A stretch of 12,031 bases of DNA from an uncultured Chromatiaceae bacterium (GCA_946481195.1 CAMLNG010000060.1:1-12031), one strand, 5' to 3'. Counted from the first letter of the stretch, positions 1 to 7,464 are shown. The notes: generated from the letters alone by a model not told the origin. Program-made: numbers and translations.

Positions 1-708
1 GTGACAGCAGAAAACATCGCCAGGCAGTATCAGTTCAGCCGCGCTGAATTGGACCAGTTTGCGCTGCAAAGCCAACAGCGCGCTACGCAGGCGCAACAAG
101 CCGGTTTTTTTGCCAGCCAGATAGCGCCGGTACATCTGAGTGGCCGCCACGGGGAAACTCTGTTTATATCCGATGAACATCCGCGGCCAGACACTTCACT
201 GGAAAGCCTGGCACAATTGAAACCGGCTTTTCAAAAAGGCGGGCTGGTTACCGCCGGCAATGCCTCTGGCCTTAACGACGGTGCCGCTGCACTGGTGCTT
301 GCCACCACAGATTACGCCCGCGCGCATGGCCTTCATGCCAAAGCACGCTTGCACAGCTGTGCCTTTGCCGGGGTGGACCCGGCGATGATGGGACTGGGCC
401 CTATTCCGGCGGTACGCAAATTACTGGCGCAAAGCGGCATCGCGTTATCAGACATTAGTGTGATTGAATCCAACGAAGCTTTTGCCGCTCAGGCGCTCGC
501 TGTCAGCCAGACGCTGGGTTTTGACCCCAAGCGCGTCAATCCCAATGGCGGCGCTATTGCACTGGGCCATCCTGTGGGTGCGACCGGTGCCATTTTAGTC
601 GTAAAAGCGCTGTATGAACTGGAACGTATCGATGGCCAGTTTGCGCTCGTCACTTTATGTATCGGTGGCGGTCAGGGGATTGCGCTGTTGCTGGAGCGGC
701 ACAGTTAA
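1..708 (+). CDS. Acetyl-CoA acetyltransferase-type thiolase, C-terminal part (5' truncated by window edge)
   Basis: This is a thiolase, an enzyme that condenses two acyl-CoA molecules or cleaves 3-ketoacyl-CoA with CoA in the cytoplasm. The frame is open at base 1, and the family is about 390 residues, so the 235 residues seen are the C-terminal part and the GTG at base 1 is probably internal. Visible family motifs are SRAELDQFALQSQQRA near residue 13, a glycine-rich NASGLNDGAAALVLA around residue 87, and NEAFAAQ around 160. The catalytic His is at about fragment residue 190 in GHPVGATG, and the second catalytic Cys is at about 220 in CIGGGQG. The nucleophilic Cys of the N-terminal half lies outside the window. 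The motifs fit the biosynthetic/AtoB/PhaA-like group, but the exact substrate cannot be told. A diguanylate cyclase gene follows closely in the same direction and may be co-transcribed. Confidence 0.93.
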   Translation: MTAENIARQYQFSRAELDQFALQSQQRATQAQQAGFFASQIAPVHLSGRHGETLFISDEHPRPDTSLESLAQLKPAFQKGGLVTAGNASGLNDGAAALVLATTDYARAHGLHAKARLHSCAFAGVDPAMMGLGPIPAVRKLLAQSGIALSDISVIESNEAFAAQALAVSQTLGFDPKRVNPNGGAIALGHPVGATGAILVVKALYELERIDGQFALVTLCIGGGQGIALLLERHS

Positions 709-717
709 AGGTGAACG

Positions 718-747
718 ATGCGCCAGTTATCGGCATGTTCGGAGTAA
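718..747 (+). CDS. Possible 9-residue leader peptide coupled to the diguanylate cyclase
   Basis: A mini-ORF reads MRQLSACSE and stops at TAA 745-747. Just upstream is the best ribosome binding site of the region, AAAGGTGA at 707-714, with good spacing to ATG 718. The stop overlaps the ATG of the downstream large protein as TAATG, an arrangement typical of termination-reinitiation coupling. The large gene has no well-spaced ribosome binding site of its own: GGAG at 741-744 is only 2 nt from its ATG. I infer that ribosomes load at 718 and restart at 747. The alternative is chance, or a start for the large gene that I have misplaced. No function for the peptide itself is claimed. Confidence 0.4.
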   Translation: MRQLSACSE

Positions 748-3713
748 TGAATTTGCGATTGTTACCACTATTTTTAGTCTTTGGCAGTTATTGGTTCATG
801 GTTGTGTTGTCAGCTTTTTATCCGCAGGCGACTGAAGCCGCTGAGCTATTGCCCCGTTACCGTTTTATCAATCTGCATACCACGGATAAATCCGGTATCA
901 ACAGCCTGATGCAAGATGACAACGGCATGATTTGGGCCGGCGGGAATAGCGGGCTTTATCGGGTCGAGCACAACCAATTAGTGAAAATTCGCGACTTTGG
1001 CACACATTCCGTTAATCAGCTGCTGCAGATCCCGGGTCGGGGTGCCTGGCTCGCCGGCAGTCTTGGTTTGTGGCGCTGGGACCGTCAGACCGACAATTTC
1101 AGCCAACAGGCCTGCCAGCCGCAAGGCGGGTTATGGCAGTTAGTCCAACTACAGAATAACACTGACGACTTACTGGCACTTGGCCCCAACGGCATTTGGC
1201 AAATTGATACCACCAACGGCAGTTGCGACCGCCTGCAAGTCAGTGGCTTGCCAGACAACAGCCGGATCGAACGGTTGGGTTTGTTCAACAACCAGCTGAT
1301 GATTGCCGTGCGTGAACAAGGTTTATTCCGCTGTCAGCTGCCTTGTCAACAGGCAGACAGATTTGCCGCGCAGCTGAAAGATGTACGATTTCGTCAGTTG
1401 CAGGTATATCAGGACAGCCTCTATGCCGGCAGCCATAAACATGGTTTTTATCAGCTGGACAGCGCCGGCAACATCGTCAGACATTGGCACAAAGGCCAGC
1501 CAGATACATTGCCGGTCAATGGTGTGATGTCTATCCAGCCGGACGACAATCAATCGGGTGCCGGGCTTTGGGTTGGGCTCTGGGCCGGCGGTTTGGTTGA
1601 ATTTGACAGCCAAGGCCAGCGGCGCAGTCATAGCAGTTTTAGGCCCTCAGATCGCACCGCTATTGGTGGCAATAATATCAAAACTTTATTGACCACCAGC
1701 GACGGTACTGTCTATGCAGGCCACGAATATGGTGTCAGCGTCCTTTTACCCGCACTTAGTCAGTATCAATGGCTGGGGCAAGCGCAGGCCGACCAGCCTG
1801 GCTTCAGCCTGAGTAACGTGCAGGCGGTGCATGCGACTGAACAAGGCGATATCTGGCTGGGTACCAGCGGCGGCGGTCTCTATCGTTTTGACGGCACTGC
1901 TAAAACGTTGCAGCGTTTTGCGCCAGATGAAAACGGCGCCCGGTATTTTCCGAGCCAGGCTGTTTGGGCTATCAGCCCGGATCTGGATGGCAGCCTGCTG
2001 CTTGCGACATCATCTGGCGTCATCAGAATGCAACCTGCCACCCGGCAATGGCAATTGCTGACCGCAGAATTGCCAAGTCAGGATGTGTTCCGCCTCAGTG
2101 TGGCGCCAGATCGCAGTATCTGGATCAGCATGTGGTCCGGTGGTATTGCAAAGTTAAATCCACAGGGCAAAGTTGAAGCCCTGTGGCGCAGTAGCGACGG
2201 CTTGCAGCTGGACACCAATCTGGCAATTGAAATCAGCCAGACCGGGCAGGTGTTCGCTTTAAATGATGCCGGATTGTTTAAACTCGATGGCAAACATTTC
2301 AGCGCCGTAGAGCTCAGTGGCTATGGTAAAGCCCGGCGCCTATCTAAAGACCGGCAGGGCTTGTTGTGGTTATTCACTGATAGCGGCGTTTTACTGCGTT
2401 GGGATGATAACACCGGTCAGTTTCAACAACTGCTGAAGCGCGCAGATTTGGCCGATGCAACTGAACTCTTTGCCGCCAATACAGCCGGCGCAGTCAATCT
2501 CTGGCTGCTGGCCAAGCAACAGCTGAACGGTTTAACCGCCGATGGTCAGCTGGTAGAGCAAATCTCGCTGAACGGCCTGATGGCAAATACGCGACTCAAT
2601 ACCGCCAGGATCGACGACGGGCAAATCCTTCTTGGCGCTGACGACGGGCTTTATCTCGCGCCGCTGGCGCAGGCCGAAGTGTTCCGCTTGCCGCAACCGC
2701 AACTGACCGGCATGCGGCTGTTTAATCGGCCACTGCGGCTCAATCAGCCAGAAACGTTAAACCCGGATACCTCGCAGCTGTTTGGCGGCGCGCTGTCTTT
2801 GCAATATCAACAGGATTTAGTCACCTTTGAATTTGGCCTGCCCGGTATTGTGCTGCCTGCGTTGGCCACCCAGCCGGCAAAAGATGCAACCCCGCTGTTT
2901 CGCTATCGGCTGCTGCCGTTTGACCGCAACTGGCTGGTTGCAGCGGCCGATGAGCCGCGCGCGACTTACACCAGACTGCCGCCCGGCCAGTACCGGCTTG
3001 AACTGGAAACTCAGTGGCCGGATGGCAAAATTACTTCAGCCGCGCCATTTCAGCTGACGGTGCTACCGCCCTGGTGGCTGACCTGGTGGGCAAAAACAGC
3101 ACTGGTTGGCCTGCTGTTGGTGCTTGTTGCAGGCATCATCTTATTGCGCACCCGTGCGCTGAAAATCCGCAACCAGTGGCTGGCACAACAGGTGCTGGAA
3201 CGCACTGAGGAGTTGCAGCAGGCGAATCAACGTTTACAGCAAGCAGCTTATCGCGATGCGCTGACCGGCTTACTGAACCGCCGGGGTCTGCGCGCCCAGA
3301 CCGAACCGCATTGGTCTGGCTGGCAGGATCAGCGGGTGTTGGTCATTGCTGACATTGACCACTTTAAACAGTTTAACGATGTGCACGGTCATCAGGTCGG
3401 CGACGAGGTTCTTACCGCGCTCAGCGAGCGTTTGCAGTCACTTTGTCAGCCGGATGACCTGATTGCCCGCTGGGGCGGCGAGGAATTCTTAATGTTGCTG
3501 CAAGGCGCCGACGCGATGCAACGCGCAGGCGCCCTGATTAAAGCCGTTGCGGCGCAGCCGATGCCGCTGTCAATTGGCCCCACTCCCGTCACTTTAACCG
3601 CTGGTGCGGTCTGGCTGCGTGGAGAAGCCTTAGACCCAACACTGCAACAAGCCGACGCCTTGTTATACGAAGGCAAAAAAGCCGGCCGCAACCGCCTGGT
3701 CCAGGCGAACTGA
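747..3713 (+). CDS. Membrane diguanylate cyclase with periplasmic two-component-regulator propeller, Y_Y_Y and GGDEF domains
   Basis: This protein probably synthesises cyclic di-GMP from two GTP in response to a periplasmic signal. I chose ATG 747 (988 aa) because a signal peptide starts there: MNLR, then a hydrophobic stretch, then a possible cleavage near ATEA. The open frame extends up to 657 inside the thiolase gene. Residues about 45-640 contain some 13 propeller repeats (examples WAGGNSGLYR, WLGTSGGGLYRFD, WISMWSGGIAKLN). A Y_Y_Y-like domain follows at about 700-772 (FRYRLLPFDRNW, TRLPPGQYRLELE). A TM helix lies at about 779-801, then a short coiled coil (ERTEELQQANQRLQQAAY). The GGDEF domain runs from about 835, with DALTGLLNRRG, DIDHFK at 869-874 and GGEEF at 910-914, so catalysis looks intact. 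The usual RxxD inhibitory site is QPDD here, lacking the Arg. No EAL domain is present. The architecture is the cyclase counterpart of hybrid two-component sensors; the ligand is unknown. Confidence 0.9.
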   Translation: MNLRLLPLFLVFGSYWFMVVLSAFYPQATEAAELLPRYRFINLHTTDKSGINSLMQDDNGMIWAGGNSGLYRVEHNQLVKIRDFGTHSVNQLLQIPGRGAWLAGSLGLWRWDRQTDNFSQQACQPQGGLWQLVQLQNNTDDLLALGPNGIWQIDTTNGSCDRLQVSGLPDNSRIERLGLFNNQLMIAVREQGLFRCQLPCQQADRFAAQLKDVRFRQLQVYQDSLYAGSHKHGFYQLDSAGNIVRHWHKGQPDTLPVNGVMSIQPDDNQSGAGLWVGLWAGGLVEFDSQGQRRSHSSFRPSDRTAIGGNNIKTLLTTSDGTVYAGHEYGVSVLLPALSQYQWLGQAQADQPGFSLSNVQAVHATEQGDIWLGTSGGGLYRFDGTAKTLQRFAPDENGARYFPSQAVWAISPDLDGSLLLATSSGVIRMQPATRQWQLLTAELPSQDVFRLSVAPDRSIWISMWSGGIAKLNPQGKVEALWRSSDGLQLDTNLAIEISQTGQVFALNDAGLFKLDGKHFSAVELSGYGKARRLSKDRQGLLWLFTDSGVLLRWDDNTGQFQQLLKRADLADATELFAANTAGAVNLWLLAKQQLNGLTADGQLVEQISLNGLMANTRLNTARIDDGQILLGADDGLYLAPLAQAEVFRLPQPQLTGMRLFNRPLRLNQPETLNPDTSQLFGGALSLQYQQDLVTFEFGLPGIVLPALATQPAKDATPLFRYRLLPFDRNWLVAAADEPRATYTRLPPGQYRLELETQWPDGKITSAAPFQLTVLPPWWLTWWAKTALVGLLLVLVAGIILLRTRALKIRNQWLAQQVLERTEELQQANQRLQQAAYRDALTGLLNRRGLRAQTEPHWSGWQDQRVLVIADIDHFKQFNDVHGHQVGDEVLTALSERLQSLCQPDDLIARWGGEEFLMLLQGADAMQRAGALIKAVAAQPMPLSIGPTPVTLTAGAVWLRGEALDPTLQQADALLYEGKKAGRNRLVQAN
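3693..3707. terminator. Perfect inverted repeat at the convergent gene junction, possible terminator
   Basis: CGCCTGG and CCAGGCG are perfect arms around a single T, giving an RNA hairpin of 6 GC-rich pairs with a 3-nt loop on either strand. It overlaps the last codons of the cyclase gene, and only 6 bp separate the two convergent stop codons. No U-run follows directly on the plus strand. On the minus strand a T6 run (3680-3675) comes only about 12 nt after the stem. It is therefore a weak candidate for a bidirectional terminator, and it could be a coincidence of coding sequence. Confidence 0.3.
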
Positions 3714-3719
3714 TGCTGT

Positions 3720-4088
3720 TTAAGGTGCAGGCTGTTGCAGCGTAAATTGCCGGGTGCCGGAAAAATACCAGTGATCAGTGCCCCGACCGGTCCAGCGCAC
3801 TGTATACCGGCCCTTCTGCAGTTCTGGCAAAGCGATCGCCAGGCGGGTTTTAAACAGCTGGGTGGACGGCAATGCCAACGCCGTGACCCGGCCGTCCGGC
3901 CCTTGCAGGAAAAGCGCCGTCAACCTGGTTTTGCGATCAAACTGCAACACCATCTGCGACGGAGCCTGCTGTAACTGGGCGCCATCGGCTGGATCACTGC
4001 TCAGTAAACGGTTTTTCGCGACCGCAGGCCGTCCCCAACAGCACAGCAAACACAACAGTAAAAACTGCCAAAAACGCAGCTGACGCAT
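3720..4088 (-). CDS. CopC-like periplasmic protein with degenerate copper site
   Basis: This is a 122-residue exported protein of the CopC/YobA beta-barrel family, last gene of the efflux operon. The start at 4088 is supported by a perfect GGAGGT upstream and by TGATG overlap with the DUF3240 gene; an in-frame ATG at 4112 is less likely. Residues 1-24 form a signal peptide ending PAVA. The mature part shows the family pattern LLSSDPADGAQLQQAPSQ, then FDRKTRL, then KGRYTVRWTGRGTDHWYFSG. Classic CopC starts with His at mature residue 1 and has an Asp-x-His pair for Cu(II). Here mature residue 1 is Lys and the pair is adjacent Asp105-His106. Copper binding in the known way is therefore doubtful. 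Its position behind an RND pump suggests a periplasmic accessory role in metal export; that is inference. It has no CopD partner in this window. Confidence 0.8.
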   Translation of the reverse strand: MRQLRFWQFLLLCLLCCWGRPAVAKNRLLSSDPADGAQLQQAPSQMVLQFDRKTRLTALFLQGPDGRVTALALPSTQLFKTRLAIALPELQKGRYTVRWTGRGTDHWYFSGTRQFTLQQPAP

Positions 4089-4426
4089 CAGAGTACCTCC
4101 AGTGGCAAACAATGTCCGTGCGCCAGCACGGCTGACAACACATAATGCAGCCGCCCTGATAATGGCTGCTGCGCTAAGTTTGCCAAAACCATCTGCGCTT
4201 CATGCTCGCTGAGCAGCAGCTGAAACCTGCTGTTTGCCTGCCGGCCGGCGACTTGCTCGGCCGTCGACATAGCACTGGGTCTGCGGCTGAATCCCAGCAC
4301 TGCATCCTGGGTAAACCCCTGCACCACCGGGATTTGCATCAGTAAGTCGGCACAGGTATCCGCCAGACTTTGCGGCACTATCAGCGTCAGCATCAGTTGC
4401 TGCGTTTGTTGTTCTGCATTAACCAT
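4088..4426 (-). CDS. DUF3240 family protein
   Basis: This is a small protein of 112 residues matching the DUF3240 family, which is typically found next to CzcA/CusA-type RND pumps; its function is not established. It has no signal peptide or membrane segment, so it is presumably cytoplasmic. The start at 4426 has AGGAG 7 nt upstream and overlaps the pump gene by 34 nt. A second in-frame ATG at 4393 sits in a TGATG overlap with the pump stop and is the alternative start (MLTLIVPQSL), but it has no ribosome binding site of its own. The core is LTLIVPQSLADTCADLLMQI, and the C-terminus holds a His-x-His-Cys cluster (AHGHCLP) that could bind metal. The stop overlaps the CopC-like start by one base. 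From context it probably modulates or senses cytoplasmic metal for the pump; that is inference. Confidence 0.8.
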   Translation of the reverse strand: MVNAEQQTQQLMLTLIVPQSLADTCADLLMQIPVVQGFTQDAVLGFSRRPSAMSTAEQVAGRQANSRFQLLLSEHEAQMVLANLAQQPLSGRLHYVLSAVLAHGHCLPLEVL

Positions 4427-5544
4427 TGATAAGCTCCTGGCATTAAAAATAACGTGACGATCGTTGCGCTGAATAAACCGCTGATCACCACCACCGCCAG
4501 CGGACGCTGCAGTTCAGAGCCGGGCCCGCTGACAAATAACAACGGTAACAGGCCAAGTAACGCCGTCGCGGCAGTCATCAGAATAGGTCTGAGGCGACGC
4601 ATCGCGCCGGCGCGTACCAGCTGAGCAAGCGGCACGCCGGCGTGCAGCAGATCTTCAAAATGGCTGACCATCACCACGCCGTTCAGTACCGCCACCCCCA
4701 TCAGCGCGATAAAACCTACTGAAGCCGGCACCGACAGATATTCACCACTGAGTAATAAACCGAAGATGCCGCCAGTCAGCGCAAAAGGTATGTTGGAAAG
4801 CACCAGCAACGCTTTTTTGCTGTCGCGAAAGGTTGCTAACAGCAGCAGAAAAATTAATCCCAGCGACAACGGGACCACCAACAACAAACGGCCGGCGGCA
4901 CGTTGCTGGTTTTCAAACTGACCGCCATAAACCAGCCGGTAGCCTGATGGCAGTGTCAGCTTTGCCGCCAATTGCTGTTGTATGGCACTGACAAAACCAA
5001 CCAAGTCCCGGCCGGCCACATTGGTGCGCACCAACGCAAAGCGACTGCCGTTTTCACGTGAAATGGCGACCGGACCGTCAATCCGGCTGATCTCAGCGAC
5101 AGTGCCGAGTGTGGTCTGCACGCCCCCTTCCAGCAGCAATGGCAGCTGAGCCAGGGTTTCAGTACTGACGTCATGGCGCTGACGCAACAACAAAGGTAGA
5201 GGCCATTCACCCTCCATCATCTGGCCAACCGCAATACCGGCCAGACTGCTGCGCACCTGCTGTGCCAGCATGGCGCTGTCGATAGCGTACAAATCAACGG
5301 CGGCATCATTGAGGCGGATATTTAATAACTTACTGCCGGCTGTCACCGCCGTCTGGGTGTCGACTGCCCCGGTTTCCTGACTGACAATGGCCGCAGTTTT
5401 GGCCGCCAGATCTGCCAAAACCACCAGATCCGGCCCAAAGATTTTGATCGCCACATCGCCCCGGGCGCCGGTCAGCATCTCGGACACCCGCATATCAATA
5501 GGCTGAGTGAAACCAAAGTTCACGCCGGGAAATTGGCGCAGCAC
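4393..5544 (-). CDS. RND pump C-terminal fragment (after the amber stop)
   Basis: This is the remaining 383 codons of the pump. It begins immediately after the TAG with GTG, which could in principle serve as a restart codon, but no clear ribosome binding site precedes it. It opens with the conserved periplasmic stretch FTQPIDMRVSEMLTGARGD and IKIFGPDL, then the rest of the porter and docking region. Five TM helices TM8-TM12 follow (LLLVVPLSLGLIFLLLLATF, FALTGGIFGLLLSG, IALMGVAVLNGVVM, LMTAATALLGLLPLLF and the last near VVVISGLFSATIVTLFL). Lacking a signal or TM1, a separately translated product would have no proper way to place its first loop in the periplasm. It is best read as the second half of one broken gene. 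Confidence 0.85.
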   Translation of the reverse strand: MLRQFPGVNFGFTQPIDMRVSEMLTGARGDVAIKIFGPDLVVLADLAAKTAAIVSQETGAVDTQTAVTAGSKLLNIRLNDAAVDLYAIDSAMLAQQVRSSLAGIAVGQMMEGEWPLPLLLRQRHDVSTETLAQLPLLLEGGVQTTLGTVAEISRIDGPVAISRENGSRFALVRTNVAGRDLVGFVSAIQQQLAAKLTLPSGYRLVYGGQFENQQRAAGRLLLVVPLSLGLIFLLLLATFRDSKKALLVLSNIPFALTGGIFGLLLSGEYLSVPASVGFIALMGVAVLNGVVMVSHFEDLLHAGVPLAQLVRAGAMRRLRPILMTAATALLGLLPLLFVSGPGSELQRPLAVVVISGLFSATIVTLFLMPGAYQWLMQNNKRSN

Positions 5545-7464
5545 CTAGCGGATCTCTGCTTCTAAAACCGCCTTATCCGGCTGGCGCCACTCGTTGACAG
5601 GCTTTAACTGCATAAATAAATCGGTTTCATTGAGCCCCATCGGGTCCATACCAATTTCATCCGAGCCGGTGCGGGCGACGATTTGCCGGATCTCCGGCAC
5701 TTTGGCCAACAGTTCAGCTTCAATACGTTTATCCAGCGCAATACTGGCCTCAAGGCTGATAGTCGGAATTTTTTCCACTTGCAGCATGATGTCGCCTTCA
5801 TCCAGCGTCGGCATAAAAGTACGCCCCAACTGGGTAAACGCCAGCAACGACAGCACAAACAACAGCGCAATGGCGCAAATAAACCAGCGCCAGTGCGCCA
5901 GCACCCGCTCTAGCATGGCGGCATAACCACGCTGCAACAGACTAAACCAATGCGGGTGTTGTCCGGCCGCCGGATGCAACAGCCAGCCACACAAAGCCGG
6001 CAGCAAGGTTAGAGACAATAGCAGTGATGACATCAAGGCAAAGACGATGGTCAGTGCCACCGGAATAAACAATTTGCCTTCCAGCCCATCCAACGTCAGC
6101 AAAGGCAAAAAGACAATGACCACAATCAAAGTGCCCGAGATGACCGGCAGCGACACTTCTTTCACCGCCTGTAGAACAATATGCAGTTTGGGCAACGGCC
6201 TTGGTGTCGCCAGCCGCTCCAGCGTGTTTTCCACCACCACCACCGACGAATCCACTAACATGCCGATGGCAATTACCAAACCACCCAGGCTCATCAGGTT
6301 TGCGCTCATACCGGCATACCGCATCAGCAAAAAGGTGGCGAGCGCCGCCAGCGGCAGATTAACCGCGACCAGCAGCGCGGCGCGGACATTGCCCAAAAAC
6401 ACCACCAGTACCAACACCACAAACAGAACCGCCAGGCCCAACGCCTCTTCGACGGTACCAACTGCGGTATCAATCAGCTGCTGACGGTTATAAAACACAT
6501 TGATCCGCACATCGGCCGGCAACATCGGCTGCAGGTTTTGCAGCTGCTGTTGCACCGCCCGGATCAGCTCTCCGGTATTCGTGCCGCGCAGAGCGATCAC
6601 CAGCCCCTGTACGGCTTCGGTCTGGCCATTATGAGTCACGGCACCATACCGCTCCTGCCGGTCAATGCTGACAGTGGCCAGCTCACTTAACCGGTAACGC
6701 CGGTCATGACTCCCACGCACCGACAGTGCCTGGACGCCTTCGATTTGCTGCCGCTGCCCTTCAATCCGCACCGTGATAGCTTCGGTGCCTAAATCGAGCC
6801 GGCCAGCACCCTGATTCTGATTTTGCTGCTGAATTTGCCGCGCCAGCTCGTCAAGTGTCAGGCCGGCACTTTGCAAGGCCAGCAGGTCCGGCGCTATATT
6901 CAGCACCAGCGCATCACCACCTAGCAGGTTGACGTCTGCCACGCCGGGTACACTGCGCAGTGCGGGCCGGATTTGGCGCTGTAAAATCTGCCGGCGCGCC
7001 CGTAAATCCAGCGTCGGACTTTCCACCGTAAACATCAGCACATCAGATAACGGCGTACTCATCGGCGCCACCCCGCCTTCAAGACCGGCCGGTAATTCAG
7101 CGCGGGTTTCATTGAGCCGGTTAATCACTTGCTGGCGCGCCCAGTCAATTTGGGTGCCTTCGACAAAATCGACGGTTAAATCTGCGATGGCATATTTGCT
7201 GGTGGAACGCAGCAGCCGCTGCTGCGGAATGCCCTGCAGCGCCAGCTCTAATGGCCGCGTGACTAAACGCTCGACTTCCTGCGCCGTCATGCCCGGTGCT
7301 TTTAAGATGATTTTCACCTGAGTTGGTGAGATATCCGGAAAAGCGTCAATCGGCAACTGCAACCAGGCCCGGCCACCGGCGATGGCTAATAGCGCAGCAA
7401 ACGCCAAAACCATCCAGCGCTGGGTCAGCACCGCAGTCAGCATTCCGGTTAACAAGGCATTCAT
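5545..7464 (-). CDS. RND pump N-terminal fragment (codons 1-639 before the amber stop)
   Basis: This fragment contains TM1 (about 12-30), the first periplasmic porter region beginning with the family signature DAFPDISPTQVKI, and TM2-TM6 (about 342-490). It also has TM7 (about 526-544) and the start of the second periplasmic loop (PTLDEGDIML, DEIGMDPMGL). TM4 carries the proton-relay motif GMLVDSSVVVVEN with Asp405 and Glu412. CzcA has a second Asp (D402) six residues before this Asp; here it is Ala399, as in CusA. On its own the fragment lacks TM8-TM12 and half the porter, so it should not pump. It would be functional only through readthrough of the TAG, or if the C-terminal piece is made and assembles with it, neither of which is shown. 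Confidence 0.85.
   Translation of the reverse strand: MNALLTGMLTAVLTQRWMVLAFAALLAIAGGRAWLQLPIDAFPDISPTQVKIILKAPGMTAQEVERLVTRPLELALQGIPQQRLLRSTSKYAIADLTVDFVEGTQIDWARQQVINRLNETRAELPAGLEGGVAPMSTPLSDVLMFTVESPTLDLRARRQILQRQIRPALRSVPGVADVNLLGGDALVLNIAPDLLALQSAGLTLDELARQIQQQNQNQGAGRLDLGTEAITVRIEGQRQQIEGVQALSVRGSHDRRYRLSELATVSIDRQERYGAVTHNGQTEAVQGLVIALRGTNTGELIRAVQQQLQNLQPMLPADVRINVFYNRQQLIDTAVGTVEEALGLAVLFVVLVLVVFLGNVRAALLVAVNLPLAALATFLLMRYAGMSANLMSLGGLVIAIGMLVDSSVVVVENTLERLATPRPLPKLHIVLQAVKEVSLPVISGTLIVVIVFLPLLTLDGLEGKLFIPVALTIVFALMSSLLLSLTLLPALCGWLLHPAAGQHPHWFSLLQRGYAAMLERVLAHWRWFICAIALLFVLSLLAFTQLGRTFMPTLDEGDIMLQVEKIPTISLEASIALDKRIEAELLAKVPEIRQIVARTGSDEIGMDPMGLNETDLFMQLKPVNEWRQPDKAVLEAEIR

Larger units (their letters stand above)
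4393..7464 (-). pseudogene. CzcA/CusA-type heavy-metal RND efflux pump, interrupted by an in-frame amber stop
   Basis: The two open frames 7464-5545 and 5544-4393 are in the same reading frame, separated only by TAG at 5547-5545. Joined, they give 1023 codons, the usual length of heavy-metal RND proton antiporters, and family sequence continues across the stop (LEAEIR, stop, VLRQFPGVNFGFTQP). One base change, for example from CAG, GAG or AAG, explains it. There is no frameshift and no other lesion. The start at 7464 is firm: GGGAGG lies 6 nt upstream, and an ATGA overlap joins it to the adaptor gene. The gene is either a recent pseudogene or intact with a sequencing error. By eye, the CusA methionine triad (M573, M623, M672) corresponds to Gln562, Glu613 and Glu662, which suggests a divalent metal substrate. 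Confidence 0.88.

Noticed and set aside
614..835. 73-codon plus-strand frame across the thiolase end and the cyclase start
   Set aside because: It overlaps two well-supported genes, has no ribosome binding site and no protein-like pattern.
5545..5547. Amber codon as pyrrolysine insertion or programmed readthrough
   Set aside because: There is no family precedent at this position and no recoding structure or pyl gene in view. Selenocysteine uses TGA. A point mutation or sequencing error is simpler.
6047..6484. 145-codon plus-strand open frame, Ser/Thr-rich, opposite the RND TM region
   Set aside because: The Ser/Thr bias is what results from reading the complement of hydrophobic membrane codons; there is no start context.
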